Shown here: positions 6,754-15,641 of the stretch, piece by piece | Numbering within the stretch: the stretch's first letter is position 1 | How the letters are laid out: each line of letters opens with the position of its first letter | Assembly: GCF_013282575.1 (NCBI RefSeq) | Contig: NZ_JAAAYE010000030.1 | Coordinates: 1-64,000, forward strand | Direction: 5' to 3' | DNA: 64,000 bases | Source of the DNA: Paraburkholderia sp. NMBU_R16 | GTDB lineage: Bacteria; Pseudomonadota; Gammaproteobacteria; Burkholderiales; Burkholderiaceae | Made by a program: the position numbers and the translations under genes | Notes under the pieces: generated by a model | Database searches by the model: none | What the model was told of the DNA's origin: nothing | The model's input: the letters and a program-made list of their open reading frames with translations, nothing else

Positions 6754-8079
6754 CTAGAAATCGGCGACCTTGCCCCACGCCGAATCGCTGAACCGGCTCG
6801 GCCGATACGGTTTGGGGTCCACGATCGGTACAGCACCGGTAGCAAGATCCGCGATCAAGTGGCCGGCGCCGGGACCAATGCCGAAACCGTGTCCCGAAAA
6901 GCCTGCTGCCAAAATCAATCCCGGCATGCCCGGCACTTCACCAATACCCGGAACACCGTCCGGCGTGCTGTCGACGAAGCCGGCCCACGCGTGGGTGACC
7001 TTTGCTCGACCAAGTTCCGGCAGCAGATCGATGGCTCGGCGCTGCGTTTCCCTGATCGTCGGCAGGTCCGGTTTCGGGTCGAGAATGCGCACGCGCTCCA
7101 TGGGTGTCGGCGCATCGACCCGCCACCGCTTCAATGTTTCATGCCCACCTCGCATACCTTCCAGGCCTCCCGGCAGGAGGTTGCGCCAGCGCTTGGCGAA
7201 CATCGGCACGAACTGCGGCGCGAATCGCATGAACTGCGGCGTGACATCCACGCGTGCGCGGCCGCTGATGGCCAGTGCGTATCGTCCGTCGCTGCGGCGC
7301 GTAACGGATACGCCCGAAGTAAACAGAGCGTCCGGCAATGGATGCTCCACGGGAGACACGCTAAGGATGGATTGGCGGATGGAGGCCTGCGGAAAACGGA
7401 TGCCGAGCTGGCGGCAGAACGAGGACGCCCACGCGCCTCCCGCTAGCACCACGGTTCTCGTCTTGATGACGCCGGCTTCCGTGATGACGCCGCTGACCCG
7501 ACCGCCCTCCAATTCGAGGCCGCGGGCCGCACACTGCTGGTGAACGCTGCCACCGAGCTTCATGAGTGCGGCTGCCACGGCCGGCGCAGCCTTGGCAGGG
7601 TCCGCCGTGCCATCGCTGGGGGAAAAGACGCCGCCTTTCCAGGCGCGGCCGGTCGCCTGCCCTCGCTCGGCGGCTTGCCGGCTATCGAGCATGTACGTCG
7701 TCACGCCGGCGGTCTTCGCAAAATCATGCCAGTTGGACCAACGAGAGAGTTCGGCCTCGTCGTTGCTGAGGTACAGCAGGCCGCAGCGACGAAAGCCCGT
7801 GTCTTCACCGGACTGCATCGCAAATTGCTCCCACAGGTCGAGGCTCTTGCTGGCAATCGGCAACTCCCGAGCGTCGCGATTCTGCTGCCGGCACCAGCCC
7901 CAATTGCGACTCGACTGCTCGGCGCCGATCCTCCCCTTCTCGATCAAGGCGACCGACACCCCGCGCTGGGCCAGGTAGTAGGCCGAGAAGACGCCGATGA
8001 TGCCACCCCCGATCACCACCACATCAGCCGCGGCCGGCAGCGTGGGCGAGGTTTGAATGTGTTGCAACGGAGGAGACAT
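6754..8079 (-). CDS. FAD-dependent amine/amino-acid oxidoreductase (DAO family)
   Basis: A 441-residue protein with the FAD site ADVVVIGGGIIGVFSAYYLA at about residues 18-37, the segment SSRNWGWCRQQNRD next to it, and a C-terminal GFSGHGFGIGPGAG that closes the FAD pocket. These are features of glycine/sarcosine-oxidase-like and gamma-glutamylputrescine-oxidase-like enzymes. The ATG (8077-8079) comes two bases after the stop of the cupin gene (TGATCATG), so the two are probably translationally coupled. It is a second DAO-type enzyme within 5 kb of the one at 3079, which suggests successive oxidation steps on amino compounds. The substrate is unknown. Confidence 0.75.
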   Translation of the reverse strand: MSPPLQHIQTSPTLPAAADVVVIGGGIIGVFSAYYLAQRGVSVALIEKGRIGAEQSSRNWGWCRQQNRDARELPIASKSLDLWEQFAMQSGEDTGFRRCGLLYLSNDEAELSRWSNWHDFAKTAGVTTYMLDSRQAAERGQATGRAWKGGVFSPSDGTADPAKAAPAVAAALMKLGGSVHQQCAARGLELEGGRVSGVITEAGVIKTRTVVLAGGAWASSFCRQLGIRFPQASIRQSILSVSPVEHPLPDALFTSGVSVTRRSDGRYALAISGRARVDVTPQFMRFAPQFVPMFAKRWRNLLPGGLEGMRGGHETLKRWRVDAPTPMERVRILDPKPDLPTIRETQRRAIDLLPELGRAKVTHAWAGFVDSTPDGVPGIGEVPGMPGLILAAGFSGHGFGIGPGAGHLIADLATGAVPIVDPKPYRPSRFSDSAWGKVADF

Positions 8080-8081
8080 GA

Positions 8082-8816
8082 TCAGTTTCGCTCGATGGGA
8101 ACCCGGAGGTTTTGAATCGCGTAAAACTTCGCCACGCGCTCGCGGCTTTCCCATCCGATCGGTGCGCCTTGCGGCACGAAGAGCGCGTCGCCGGCGCCGA
8201 GCGACAGCGTGCTGCCGTCTGGAGCGGCGAACCGAACGCTGCCGGTTAGCAGATGCATGAACTCGTTCACGCGATGCGACCGGACGATCCGATGGTAAGG
8301 CGTCGAATCCCACGTGCCAGCGAGGTACTGTGCGCCATCGTCGGTGAAGACATTATCGCTACGGCATTGCGGCGCGGGGCCTAGCAGTATTTCCGCCGGT
8401 AGCGACGCGGAGGCCTTGAAGTCGGCGTCGGCCCGCAAGGGGATCAGTCCGCGCTTGGTCGGTTTCTCGCAAGCGGCCACGCAGAACACGAAGCGCACGC
8501 GAGACTCGGCCTGGACGCGAAGCGCTGTACCGGCCGCGATGACCGCACCCGCTTGCGGGCCGAGCACCAGCGGAGTCTCTCCAGCTGCTTGCAGCGTGAG
8601 GCTTCCTTCGACTACGACGATGGTTTCAATATGAGGAAACCTTGTAATGTCGAGCTCGCCAATGAAGCTTGCCCGACCCGCGGCCATCGAGTCCGGTCCT
8701 TCCCACGCGATCTCGCGATGTCGTGCAAACGGGTCGTCGTTGCCGAACGCCGCCCTGCGGAACGAGGTTGAAAGCGGTGCACCGTCCCCACGGTGCAGCA
8801 CGAGTGCCACGGTCAT
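8082..8816 (-). CDS. Bicupin protein with C-terminal DUF861-type cupin
   Basis: A 244-residue protein with two beta-barrel cupin halves. The second contains VNEFMHLLTGSVRFA and LGAGDALFVPQGAPIGWES, the pattern of the cupin_3/DUF861 family that includes ureidoglycine aminohydrolase relatives; the first (about residues 55-110) is more degenerate. Such proteins often sit with FAD amine oxidases and act as small-molecule hydrolases, sensors or isomerases. A strong AGGAG lies seven bases before the ATG. It is the first gene of the run cupin-oxidase-racemase. The metal ligands are partly replaced, so an enzymatic role is uncertain. Confidence 0.7.
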   Translation of the reverse strand: MTVALVLHRGDGAPLSTSFRRAAFGNDDPFARHREIAWEGPDSMAAGRASFIGELDITRFPHIETIVVVEGSLTLQAAGETPLVLGPQAGAVIAAGTALRVQAESRVRFVFCVAACEKPTKRGLIPLRADADFKASASLPAEILLGPAPQCRSDNVFTDDGAQYLAGTWDSTPYHRIVRSHRVNEFMHLLTGSVRFAAPDGSTLSLGAGDALFVPQGAPIGWESRERVAKFYAIQNLRVPIERN

Positions 8817-9122
8817 TTTTGCTCCTGTTCATTGCGCGATTTCCGAACTTGCAGCCTGATCTAGCTCGTATCTGTAAAGCGAAGTCAATTTATCGCGTAA
8901 CAGGCGGCGCGTGCGGTTGTTCGCGACGAACAAACCGCATGAACATTACGTTTTTGCCGGCGCATGCGGAATTTTGTGCTGCGTTGCCATCGGTGCCGCG
9001 GCTCACGGGCGAACCGCTCGGAGTCGGGCGATCGGACGAAGAACGAAACAGCAAATTTCGGAGCGTTGGCGGCGCGCTGGAGCGGTACATTGAACCTTTC
9101 CAGGCCATTCTTGGAGGCTGCA
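8817..9122. other. Divergent intergenic region of 306 bp
   Basis: No gene is seen. On the minus strand TTGACT (8888-8883) precedes a weak -10 near 8859-8864 and may serve the cupin operon. The open frame of the oxygenase extends upstream into this region from 8964, but that part lacks a ribosome-binding site and family-like sequence. Confidence 0.4.
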
Positions 9123-9905
9123 TTGGCCACGCCACCGTACCTGTCCGCCGTTGCCGAGGCAGCGTTGGAGGCCGACGACAACGTTCCCGGCGAATGTCCA
9201 TCAACGCAATCGCGCATCCAGACGCTCGATTGGCCCGCACTTTCGGAAACGCTCGACGAAGCGGGTGTTGGCGTCATCCCTCGCCTGCTGTCGGCCTCGC
9301 AATGCGAAGCGCTACGCGGCCTCTATAACGACCCAACGCACTTCAGAAGTCGTGTCGTGATGACGCGCCACGGGTTCGGTCGCGGCGAATATCAGTATTT
9401 CAGCTACCCGTTGCCCCCTCTTCTCCAGATGTTGCGCGAGACGCTCTACGCGTTTTTGGCTCCAATCGCAAACGGATGGAACGAGCGGCTCGGAATCGGC
9501 ACCCGTTATCCTCGTACGCACGCGGCGTTCATCCGTCGCTGCCACCACGCGGGTCAAGTGCGCCCCACTCCCTTGCTACTGCAATATGCCGAGGGCGACT
9601 ACAATTGTCTGCATCAGGATCTCTATGGCGAACACGTTTTTCCGCTTCAGGTTGCGATCCTGTTATCGCAGCCCGGGCGAGATTTCACCGGCGGAGAGTT
9701 TGTGCTGACCGAACAGCGTCCGCGCATGCAGTCGCGCGTCGAGGTCGTTCCGCTTGTGCAGGGCGACGCCGCAATATTCGCTGTCAGCCATCGCCCTGCA
9801 AAGGGCTCTCGTGGCGCCTATCGGGTCAATATGCGTCACGGGGTGAGCCGCTTGCGGTCGGGGCACCGGCATACGGTCGGCATCATCTTTCATGACGCGC
9901 TCTGA
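9123..9905 (+). CDS. 2-oxoglutarate/Fe(II)-dependent oxygenase
   Basis: A prolyl-hydroxylase-type double-stranded beta-helix protein. Visible are the metal-binding H-x-D within YNCLHQDLYGEHVFPLQ, the core strand GGEFVLTEQRPR, and the distal histidine region NMRHGVSRL near the C-terminus. TTG at 9123 is preferred as start because GGAGG lies five bases upstream, giving 260 residues; an ATG at 8964 in the same frame would add 53 unlike residues and has no ribosome-binding site. Enzymes of this kind hydroxylate proteins, nucleic acids or small molecules, and the target is unknown here. A phosphoribosyltransferase gene follows after 44 bases. Confidence 0.7.
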   Translation: MATPPYLSAVAEAALEADDNVPGECPSTQSRIQTLDWPALSETLDEAGVGVIPRLLSASQCEALRGLYNDPTHFRSRVVMTRHGFGRGEYQYFSYPLPPLLQMLRETLYAFLAPIANGWNERLGIGTRYPRTHAAFIRRCHHAGQVRPTPLLLQYAEGDYNCLHQDLYGEHVFPLQVAILLSQPGRDFTGGEFVLTEQRPRMQSRVEVVPLVQGDAAIFAVSHRPAKGSRGAYRVNMRHGVSRLRSGHRHTVGIIFHDAL

Positions 9906-9949
9906 GCGTCAGGCGTTCATGCTGCAAAAGCCGATCGACGGATGGTCCG

Positions 9950-10612
9950 ATGTTCATGCACGCATTGTTCAAAAACCGCGCCGAAGCCGGCCGTATGTTG
10001 GCCGATCGTTTGAAAGACACTACGTCCCACGACGCGGTCGTGCTTGCACTGCCGCGCGGCGGTGTGCCGGTCGGCGCCGAGATTGCTCGCGCGCTCGGCC
10101 TTGAGCTCGACGTGATGCCCGTTCGCAAATTGGGCGTGCCAGGGCAACCCGAACTCGCGATGGGCGCGATTGCTCCGGGTGGCGCCCAGTTCGTCGATCG
10201 CGAGATCATGCACTCGGCGCACGTCTCACAAGCCGCATTCGAAAAGGTGTTGGCAGAAGAACAGGCAGAGCTCGCTCGCCGGGAAACGCGCTATCGCGAC
10301 CATCGCCCGCCCGCTTCCGTGGAAGGAAGAACCGTGATTCTCGTGGATGACGGTATGGCGACCGGCGCCACGATGCGCGCCGCCTTGAGCGCGCTGCGAC
10401 AACGCAACCCGGCCCACGTGATCGTTGCGCTGCCTGTCGCGCCGCTGGGCGCCGAGTCGGATTTGACGGATCTCGCAGACGAATTCGTCTGCATTGCCCA
10501 GCCGGCTCTCTTTTTCAGCGTCGGGCAACACTACGACGAATTCGATCAAACGAGCGACGAGGAGGTCCGCCAGCTCCTCGGCGATGCCAACGACCGCATG
10601 TCGGACGCTTAG
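9950..10612 (+). CDS. Phosphoribosyltransferase-domain protein
   Basis: The 220-residue protein has the type I phosphoribosyltransferase signature VILVDDGMATGATM at about residues 124-137, the PRPP loop, and an early VVLALPRGGVPVGAEIA typical of the stand-alone family often found near stress and dienelactone-hydrolase genes. It might salvage a nucleobase or regulate by binding PRPP. It probably forms a transcription unit with the oxygenase upstream. It converges on spoVR, 28 bases away. Confidence 0.75.
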   Translation: MFMHALFKNRAEAGRMLADRLKDTTSHDAVVLALPRGGVPVGAEIARALGLELDVMPVRKLGVPGQPELAMGAIAPGGAQFVDREIMHSAHVSQAAFEKVLAEEQAELARRETRYRDHRPPASVEGRTVILVDDGMATGATMRAALSALRQRNPAHVIVALPVAPLGAESDLTDLADEFVCIAQPALFFSVGQHYDEFDQTSDEEVRQLLGDANDRMSDA

Positions 10613-10640
10613 TCCGTCGCGTTCCGGAAACGAGCGGCGA

Positions 10641-12164
10641 TCAGAGCCTCAGCTCGGGCGCCGTATATCGGCACTCGTACCGCTTGCGCACGGTCCCGTT
10701 CTCGTCGGCGCTTTCCAGATAGACGTCGAACTGCCAAAGCCGGGCCATATGTCTGAGCACTTCCTCGGTGTCGCCCGACAAGTGCCGGTTATCGCTCATG
10801 AAATGTCGCAGCGTTAAACTCCGGTCACCGCGGGTGTTGACCGACCAGACCTGGATGTTTGGCTCGCGGTGGTGCATGTCGTATTGCCGCGACAATGACT
10901 GACGCACGTGCTGATAGCCGCTCTCGTCGTGAATCGCCGATACTTCCAGCGTCTCGCGCGTATCGTCGTCGAGCACCGAGAAGAGCCGCATATCGCGGAT
11001 CAATTGCGGCGAGAGATACTGCGCGATGAAACTCTCGTCCTTGAAATTGCGCATCGCGTAGTGCAGCGTCTGCAGCCACGGGGATCCGGCGATGTCCGGA
11101 AACCACTTGCGGTCCTCTTCGGTGGGCGCCTCGCAGATGCGGCGTATGTCGCTCATCATCGAGAAGCCCAGCGCATAAGGGTTGATCCCGCTGTAATACG
11201 GTTTCGTGACGGGGGGCTGATAGATGACGTTGCTGTGTGAATGGAGGAACTCCATCATGAAGCCGTCTTCGAGCAAGCCCTGGTTGTACATCGTGTTGAG
11301 CAGCGTGTAATGCCAGAACGTGGCCCAGCCCTCGTTCATGACCTGAGTCTGCCGCTGCGGGTAGAAGTACTGCCCGATCTTGCGCACGATGCGGATCACT
11401 TCCCGCTCCCACGGTTCGAGCAGCGGCGCGTTCTTTTCGGCGAAATAGAGCAGATTCTCCTGCGGCTCGGGCGGATAGCGCTCCTCTTCTTCCGCAGCAA
11501 GCGGCGTGTGATGCGCGGGCAGCGTTCGCCACAACTCGTTCACCTGCGATTGCAGGTACGCTTCGCGATCGCGGCGCAATTCGGCCTCTTTCGCAAGCGA
11601 GGGTTTCTGCGGCCGTTTATAGCGATCGACGCCATAGTTCATCAGTGCATGGCACGAATCGAGCAGTTCTTCCACGCGGTCGAGCCCGTAACGCTCTTCG
11701 CACTCGGCGATGTAGTTCTTCGCATAGACGAGGTAATCGATGATCGCGTGCGCGTCGGTCCAGAGCTTGAAGAGGTAGTTGCCCTTGAAGAAGGAGTTGT
11801 GCCCGTAGGCGGCGTGCGCGATCACGAGCGCCTGCATCGTCATCGTGTTCTCTTCCATCAGATACGCGATGCAAGGATTCGAATTGATGACGATCTCGTA
11901 GGCAAGCCCCATCTGTCCCCGGCGATAGCTTTTTTCCGTCGAAAGGAAATGCTTGCCGAACGACCAATGGCGATAATTGACCGGCATGCCGACGGACGCA
12001 TAGGCGTCCATCATCTGCTCGGCGCTGATGAGCTCCAACTGGATCGGATAGACATCGAGCTGGTACTGCTCGGCGACTTGCGCAATATGCGTGTCGTACT
12101 CTTCGATCAGCTCGAAAGTCCAATCGGACGGCCACGGCAGGGGTCTGCGGTCGGCAACGTTCAT
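10641..12164 (-). CDS. SpoVR family protein (YcgB type)
   Basis: The protein is close to E. coli YcgB throughout: SAEQMMDAYASVGMPVNYRH, the segment IVINSNPCIAYLMEENTMTM, and VMNEGWATFWHYTLLN. The ATG at 12164 follows AAGGAA and gives 507 residues, matching the roughly 510 of YcgB. A longer form from ATG 12329 (562 residues) would overlap the end of yeaH by 11 bases and add a basic low-complexity tail; it cannot be excluded. SpoVR proteins of non-sporulators are stationary-phase or stress proteins of unknown biochemistry. The order prkA-yeaH-spoVR on one strand indicates a shared operon and joint function. Confidence 0.9.
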   Translation of the reverse strand: MNVADRRPLPWPSDWTFELIEEYDTHIAQVAEQYQLDVYPIQLELISAEQMMDAYASVGMPVNYRHWSFGKHFLSTEKSYRRGQMGLAYEIVINSNPCIAYLMEENTMTMQALVIAHAAYGHNSFFKGNYLFKLWTDAHAIIDYLVYAKNYIAECEERYGLDRVEELLDSCHALMNYGVDRYKRPQKPSLAKEAELRRDREAYLQSQVNELWRTLPAHHTPLAAEEEERYPPEPQENLLYFAEKNAPLLEPWEREVIRIVRKIGQYFYPQRQTQVMNEGWATFWHYTLLNTMYNQGLLEDGFMMEFLHSHSNVIYQPPVTKPYYSGINPYALGFSMMSDIRRICEAPTEEDRKWFPDIAGSPWLQTLHYAMRNFKDESFIAQYLSPQLIRDMRLFSVLDDDTRETLEVSAIHDESGYQHVRQSLSRQYDMHHREPNIQVWSVNTRGDRSLTLRHFMSDNRHLSGDTEEVLRHMARLWQFDVYLESADENGTVRKRYECRYTAPELRL

Positions 12165-12318
12165 GCGAGGTTCCTTCAGCTGCACAACGGGCGCCTCGAC
12201 CGGGCGGCGCGCCGGCTCGGTCTCGGCGTGCTGCTTGCCTTGCTCGTGCGACCCGCTTGCGTGCGAGCCTTTGCGGCGACGCTCCGGCTGATATCCGCGC
12301 GATTCGTTATGCAGATGC

Positions 12319-13593
12319 TTAGTAGTCATGCGATGCCACCTGCTTTTCGAACAGCTCCCTGAACACAGGGTAGATATCGGCTGCGGCATCCACCTTCTTC
12401 ATTGCAAGATGCGGCTGCGTCATGGCCAGCTGCGCATACTCCACCCAGAGATTCTGCTCTTCGGGCGCGACTTGAATATACGCGAAGTAACGAACCTTTT
12501 GCAGGATGTCGTCCTGCAAAATTCGACGGCATTTCGGCGAATCGTCCGTCCAATTGTCGCCGTCGGACGCCTGTGCGCCGTAAATGTTCCATTCGGTCGG
12601 CGAATAGCGCTCGTCCATGATCTTGCGCATGAGTTCGAGCGCGCTCGACACGACGGTGCCGCCGCTTTCCGTCGAATGAAAGAAGGTGTCTTCATCGACT
12701 TCTTCCGCCCGGGTATGGTGCCGGATGAAGACGACTTCGATCTTTTCGTAGTTCCGCTTCAAGAAGAGGTAAAGCAGGATGAAGAACCGTTTCGCGAGAT
12801 CCTTGCGCTGCTCGTCCATCGATCCGGAGACATCCATGAGGCAAAACATGACCGCCTGACTCGAGGGCTGCGGCTGTTTGACGCGGTTGATGTAACGCAG
12901 GTCGAATGGATCGATGAAAGGGATGCGCCAGATGCGGCCCCGCAAATGATGGACCTCGTCCTCGAGGAGCCGGATTTCCTCGCTGTTGTCTCCCGGCTCG
13001 TTCTTCAGCGCTTCGAGCTGCTGCTCGAGCTCACGGAGCTGATTGACGAGCGGTGCGCCAAGGGCAATGCGGCGCCCGAGCGCACTGCGCAGCGAGCGAA
13101 CGACATCGATATTGTTCGGCGTTCCCTCCGCCGCCCAGCCCGCGCGGATGTTCTTCCACGTAGGCACGGCAAGCAGATGCGTTTTGACGAGCCGCGGCAG
13201 CTCGAGATCGTCGAAGAAATACTGCATGAATTCTTCGCGCGAAAGCTCGAAGACGAAGTCGTCCTGCCCTTCGCCCTCGTTGCTGGCCTGGCTGCCACCG
13301 CCTCCGCTGCCGCCGTTCGGGCGCGGAATCTTGTCGCCCCGCACATAGTCTTCATTGCCGGGATGCACGAGCTCGCGCTTGCCGGCCGAGCCGTGCCGGA
13401 ACATAGGTTCGGCGATATCCTTGCGCGGAATCGTGATGCTCTGCGTGCTTTGAATATCCTTGATGCTGCGATCGCGCACCGCCTCGGAAACAGCCCGCCG
13501 AATGTAGTTCTTTACGCGGCGCAAAAAGCGTTCGCGGTTCGCAATGCTCTTGTTCTTCCCTGCCAGCCTGCGGTCGATGATTTGGTGAAGCAC
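12319..13593 (-). CDS. yeaH: YeaH/YhbH family protein (DUF444, VWA-like)
   Basis: A 424-residue cytosolic protein beginning MLHQIIDRRLAGKNKSIANR, with a glycine-rich linker at about residues 93-101 and a C-terminal von Willebrand A-like domain whose MIDAS motif is intact (LMDVSGSMDE). YeaH acts with the kinase PrkA (YeaG) in nitrogen and stationary-phase stress adaptation in enterobacteria. Its stop codon lies inside the longer possible spoVR start (ATGACTACTAA), consistent with coupling. A hairpin (13679-13706) separates it from prkA upstream. Confidence 0.92.
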   Translation of the reverse strand: MLHQIIDRRLAGKNKSIANRERFLRRVKNYIRRAVSEAVRDRSIKDIQSTQSITIPRKDIAEPMFRHGSAGKRELVHPGNEDYVRGDKIPRPNGGSGGGGSQASNEGEGQDDFVFELSREEFMQYFFDDLELPRLVKTHLLAVPTWKNIRAGWAAEGTPNNIDVVRSLRSALGRRIALGAPLVNQLRELEQQLEALKNEPGDNSEEIRLLEDEVHHLRGRIWRIPFIDPFDLRYINRVKQPQPSSQAVMFCLMDVSGSMDEQRKDLAKRFFILLYLFLKRNYEKIEVVFIRHHTRAEEVDEDTFFHSTESGGTVVSSALELMRKIMDERYSPTEWNIYGAQASDGDNWTDDSPKCRRILQDDILQKVRYFAYIQVAPEEQNLWVEYAQLAMTQPHLAMKKVDAAADIYPVFRELFEKQVASHDY

Positions 13594-13678
13594 ATCCAGT
13601 CTCCCGCTTCAATTCCTCAAAGCGGTGCGCGCAGCCGCCGGGCAGACGGCATGCCTGCCCACCGCGCGTACCGCGAAA

Positions 13679-13706
13679 CGCCCGGCCGGCGTCGGCCCGC
13701 CGGGCG
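13679..13706 (-). terminator. GC hairpin between prkA and yeaH, possible attenuator
   Basis: CGCCCGGC (13679-13686) pairs with GCCGGGCG (13699-13706), starting 13 bases after the prkA stop on the minus strand. There is no T-tract. It may stabilise the prkA message end or reduce read-through into yeaH. Confidence 0.3.
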
Positions 13707-13718
13707 CTGCGCCCTTCG

Positions 13719-15641
13719 TTACGAGGACTTGCGCACCCGCAAGTACCAGTCGCACAACAGGCGTACTTGTTTCGGCGTGTAGCCTTTCGCAACCATCCGA
13801 TTGACGAAATCTTCGTGCTTGCGCTGCTCCTCGGCCGAGCCCTTTGCATTGAACGAAATGACCGGCAACAGTTCCTCGGTGTTCGAGAACATTTTCTTCT
13901 CGATCACCACGCGCAGCTTCTCGTAGCTGATCCACGCCGGATTCTTGCCGCCGTTTGCCGCCCGTGCCCGCAACACGAAATTGACGATCTCGTTGCGGAA
14001 ATCTTTCGGATTGCTGATGCCGGCCGGCTTTTCGATCTTTTCCAGTTCGGCGTTCAACGCGGCGCGATCGAAGCTTTCGCCCGTGTCGTGATCGCGGAAT
14101 TCCTGATCCTGAATCCAGAAGTCGGCATACGTGACGTAGCGGTCGAAGATGTTCTGACCGTACTCCGAATACGATTCGAGGTATGCGGTCTGAATCTCTT
14201 TGCCGATGAATTCCGCGTAGCGCGACGCCAGCACATCCTTCACGAACGACAGATACTTTTGTTCGGTCTCCGGCGGGAACTGCTCCCGCTCGACTTGCTG
14301 CTCGAGCACATACATGAGGTGAACGGGATTCGCCGCGACCTCGGTCGTATCGAAGTTGAACACGCGCGAGAGAATCTTGAATGCAAAGCGCGTGGACACC
14401 CCTGTCATACCTTCGTCGACCCCGGCGTAGTCCCGGTATTCCTGATAGGACTTCGCCTTCGGGTCGGTGTCCTTCAGGTTTTCGCCGTCGTAGACCTGCA
14501 TCTTCGAGAAGAGATTCGAGTTCTCGGGCTCCTGCAAGCGCGTCAGCACGGAGAACTGCGCCATCATCTTCAGCGTGCCGGGTGCGCATACCGCGTCGGC
14601 CAGCGAGGAGTTGCGGATCAGCTTCTCGTAAATCTTGATCTCTTCCGAAACCCGCAGGCAATACGGCACCTTCACGACGAAAATCCGGTCGAGCAATGCC
14701 TCGTTGTTGCGGTTGTTCCTGAACGCCTTCCATTCGGACTCGTTCGAGTGCGCCAGAATGATGCCGTCGAACGGTATCGCCCCGAAGCCTTCCGTACCCT
14801 TGAAGTTGCCTTCCTGGGTCGCCGTCAGCAGCGGGTGGAGCACTTTGATCGGCGCCTTGAACATTTCGACGAATTCAAGCAACCCTTGATTCGCGAGACA
14901 CAGGCCACCCGAGTAGCTGTAGGCGTCTGCATCGTCCTGCGCATACTGCTCGAGCTTGCGGATGTCCACTTTGCCGACGAGCGAGGAGATATCCTGATTG
15001 TTCTCGTCGCCCGGCTCGGTCTTCGCGATGCCGATCTGGCGGAGGACCGACGGATACCGGCGCACGACGCGAAACTTGCGGATGTCGCCGTTGTACTCGT
15101 GCAGGCGCTTGACCGCCCACGGGCTCAGAATGCTTTTGAGGTAGCGGCGAGGAATGCCGTACTGCTCTTCGAGGATCGGGCCGTCCTCGTCGTAGTCGAA
15201 GAGCCCGAGCGGCGACTCATTGACCGGCGAGCCCTTGATCGAATAGAACGGCACGCGTTCCATCAGTTGCTTGAGCCGCTCGGCGATGGACGATTTGCCG
15301 CCGCCCACCGGCCCCAGCAAGTACAGAATCTGCTTTTTCTCTTCGAGGCCTTGTGCCGCGTGACGGAAGTACGCGACGACCTGCTCGATCACATCCTCCA
15401 TCCCGTAGAACTCGCGGAATGCCGGATAGACCTTGATGACCTTGTTCGCGAAGATCCGCGACAGCCGCGGGTCGTTGCGTGTATCGACCTGCTCCGGCTC
15501 CCCGATAGCCGTCAACATGCGTTCGCTGGCAGTGGCGTACGCGGCGGGATTGTCTTTGCAGAGCGCGAGGTACTCCTCAAGCGAGAACTCTTCCTCTCGC
15601 GTTTTTTCGAAGCGGTTCGCGAAACTGCTGTAAATATCCAT
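13719..15641 (-). CDS. prkA: PrkA family serine protein kinase (YeaG)
   Basis: A 640-residue protein with an N-terminal AAA+ domain (Walker A GPVGGGKSSIAERL at about residue 112) and a C-terminal kinase-like domain, matching YeaG/PrkA in length and order. The family undergoes autophosphorylation and has been linked to protease-like activity and stress survival. A very strong GAGGAGGGAG site precedes the ATG. It is the first gene of the prkA-yeaH-spoVR operon. The promoter must lie in the 500-bp region upstream, where an AT-rich tract is visible. Confidence 0.93.
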   Translation of the reverse strand: MDIYSSFANRFEKTREEEFSLEEYLALCKDNPAAYATASERMLTAIGEPEQVDTRNDPRLSRIFANKVIKVYPAFREFYGMEDVIEQVVAYFRHAAQGLEEKKQILYLLGPVGGGKSSIAERLKQLMERVPFYSIKGSPVNESPLGLFDYDEDGPILEEQYGIPRRYLKSILSPWAVKRLHEYNGDIRKFRVVRRYPSVLRQIGIAKTEPGDENNQDISSLVGKVDIRKLEQYAQDDADAYSYSGGLCLANQGLLEFVEMFKAPIKVLHPLLTATQEGNFKGTEGFGAIPFDGIILAHSNESEWKAFRNNRNNEALLDRIFVVKVPYCLRVSEEIKIYEKLIRNSSLADAVCAPGTLKMMAQFSVLTRLQEPENSNLFSKMQVYDGENLKDTDPKAKSYQEYRDYAGVDEGMTGVSTRFAFKILSRVFNFDTTEVAANPVHLMYVLEQQVEREQFPPETEQKYLSFVKDVLASRYAEFIGKEIQTAYLESYSEYGQNIFDRYVTYADFWIQDQEFRDHDTGESFDRAALNAELEKIEKPAGISNPKDFRNEIVNFVLRARAANGGKNPAWISYEKLRVVIEKKMFSNTEELLPVISFNAKGSAEEQRKHEDFVNRMVAKGYTPKQVRLLCDWYLRVRKSS

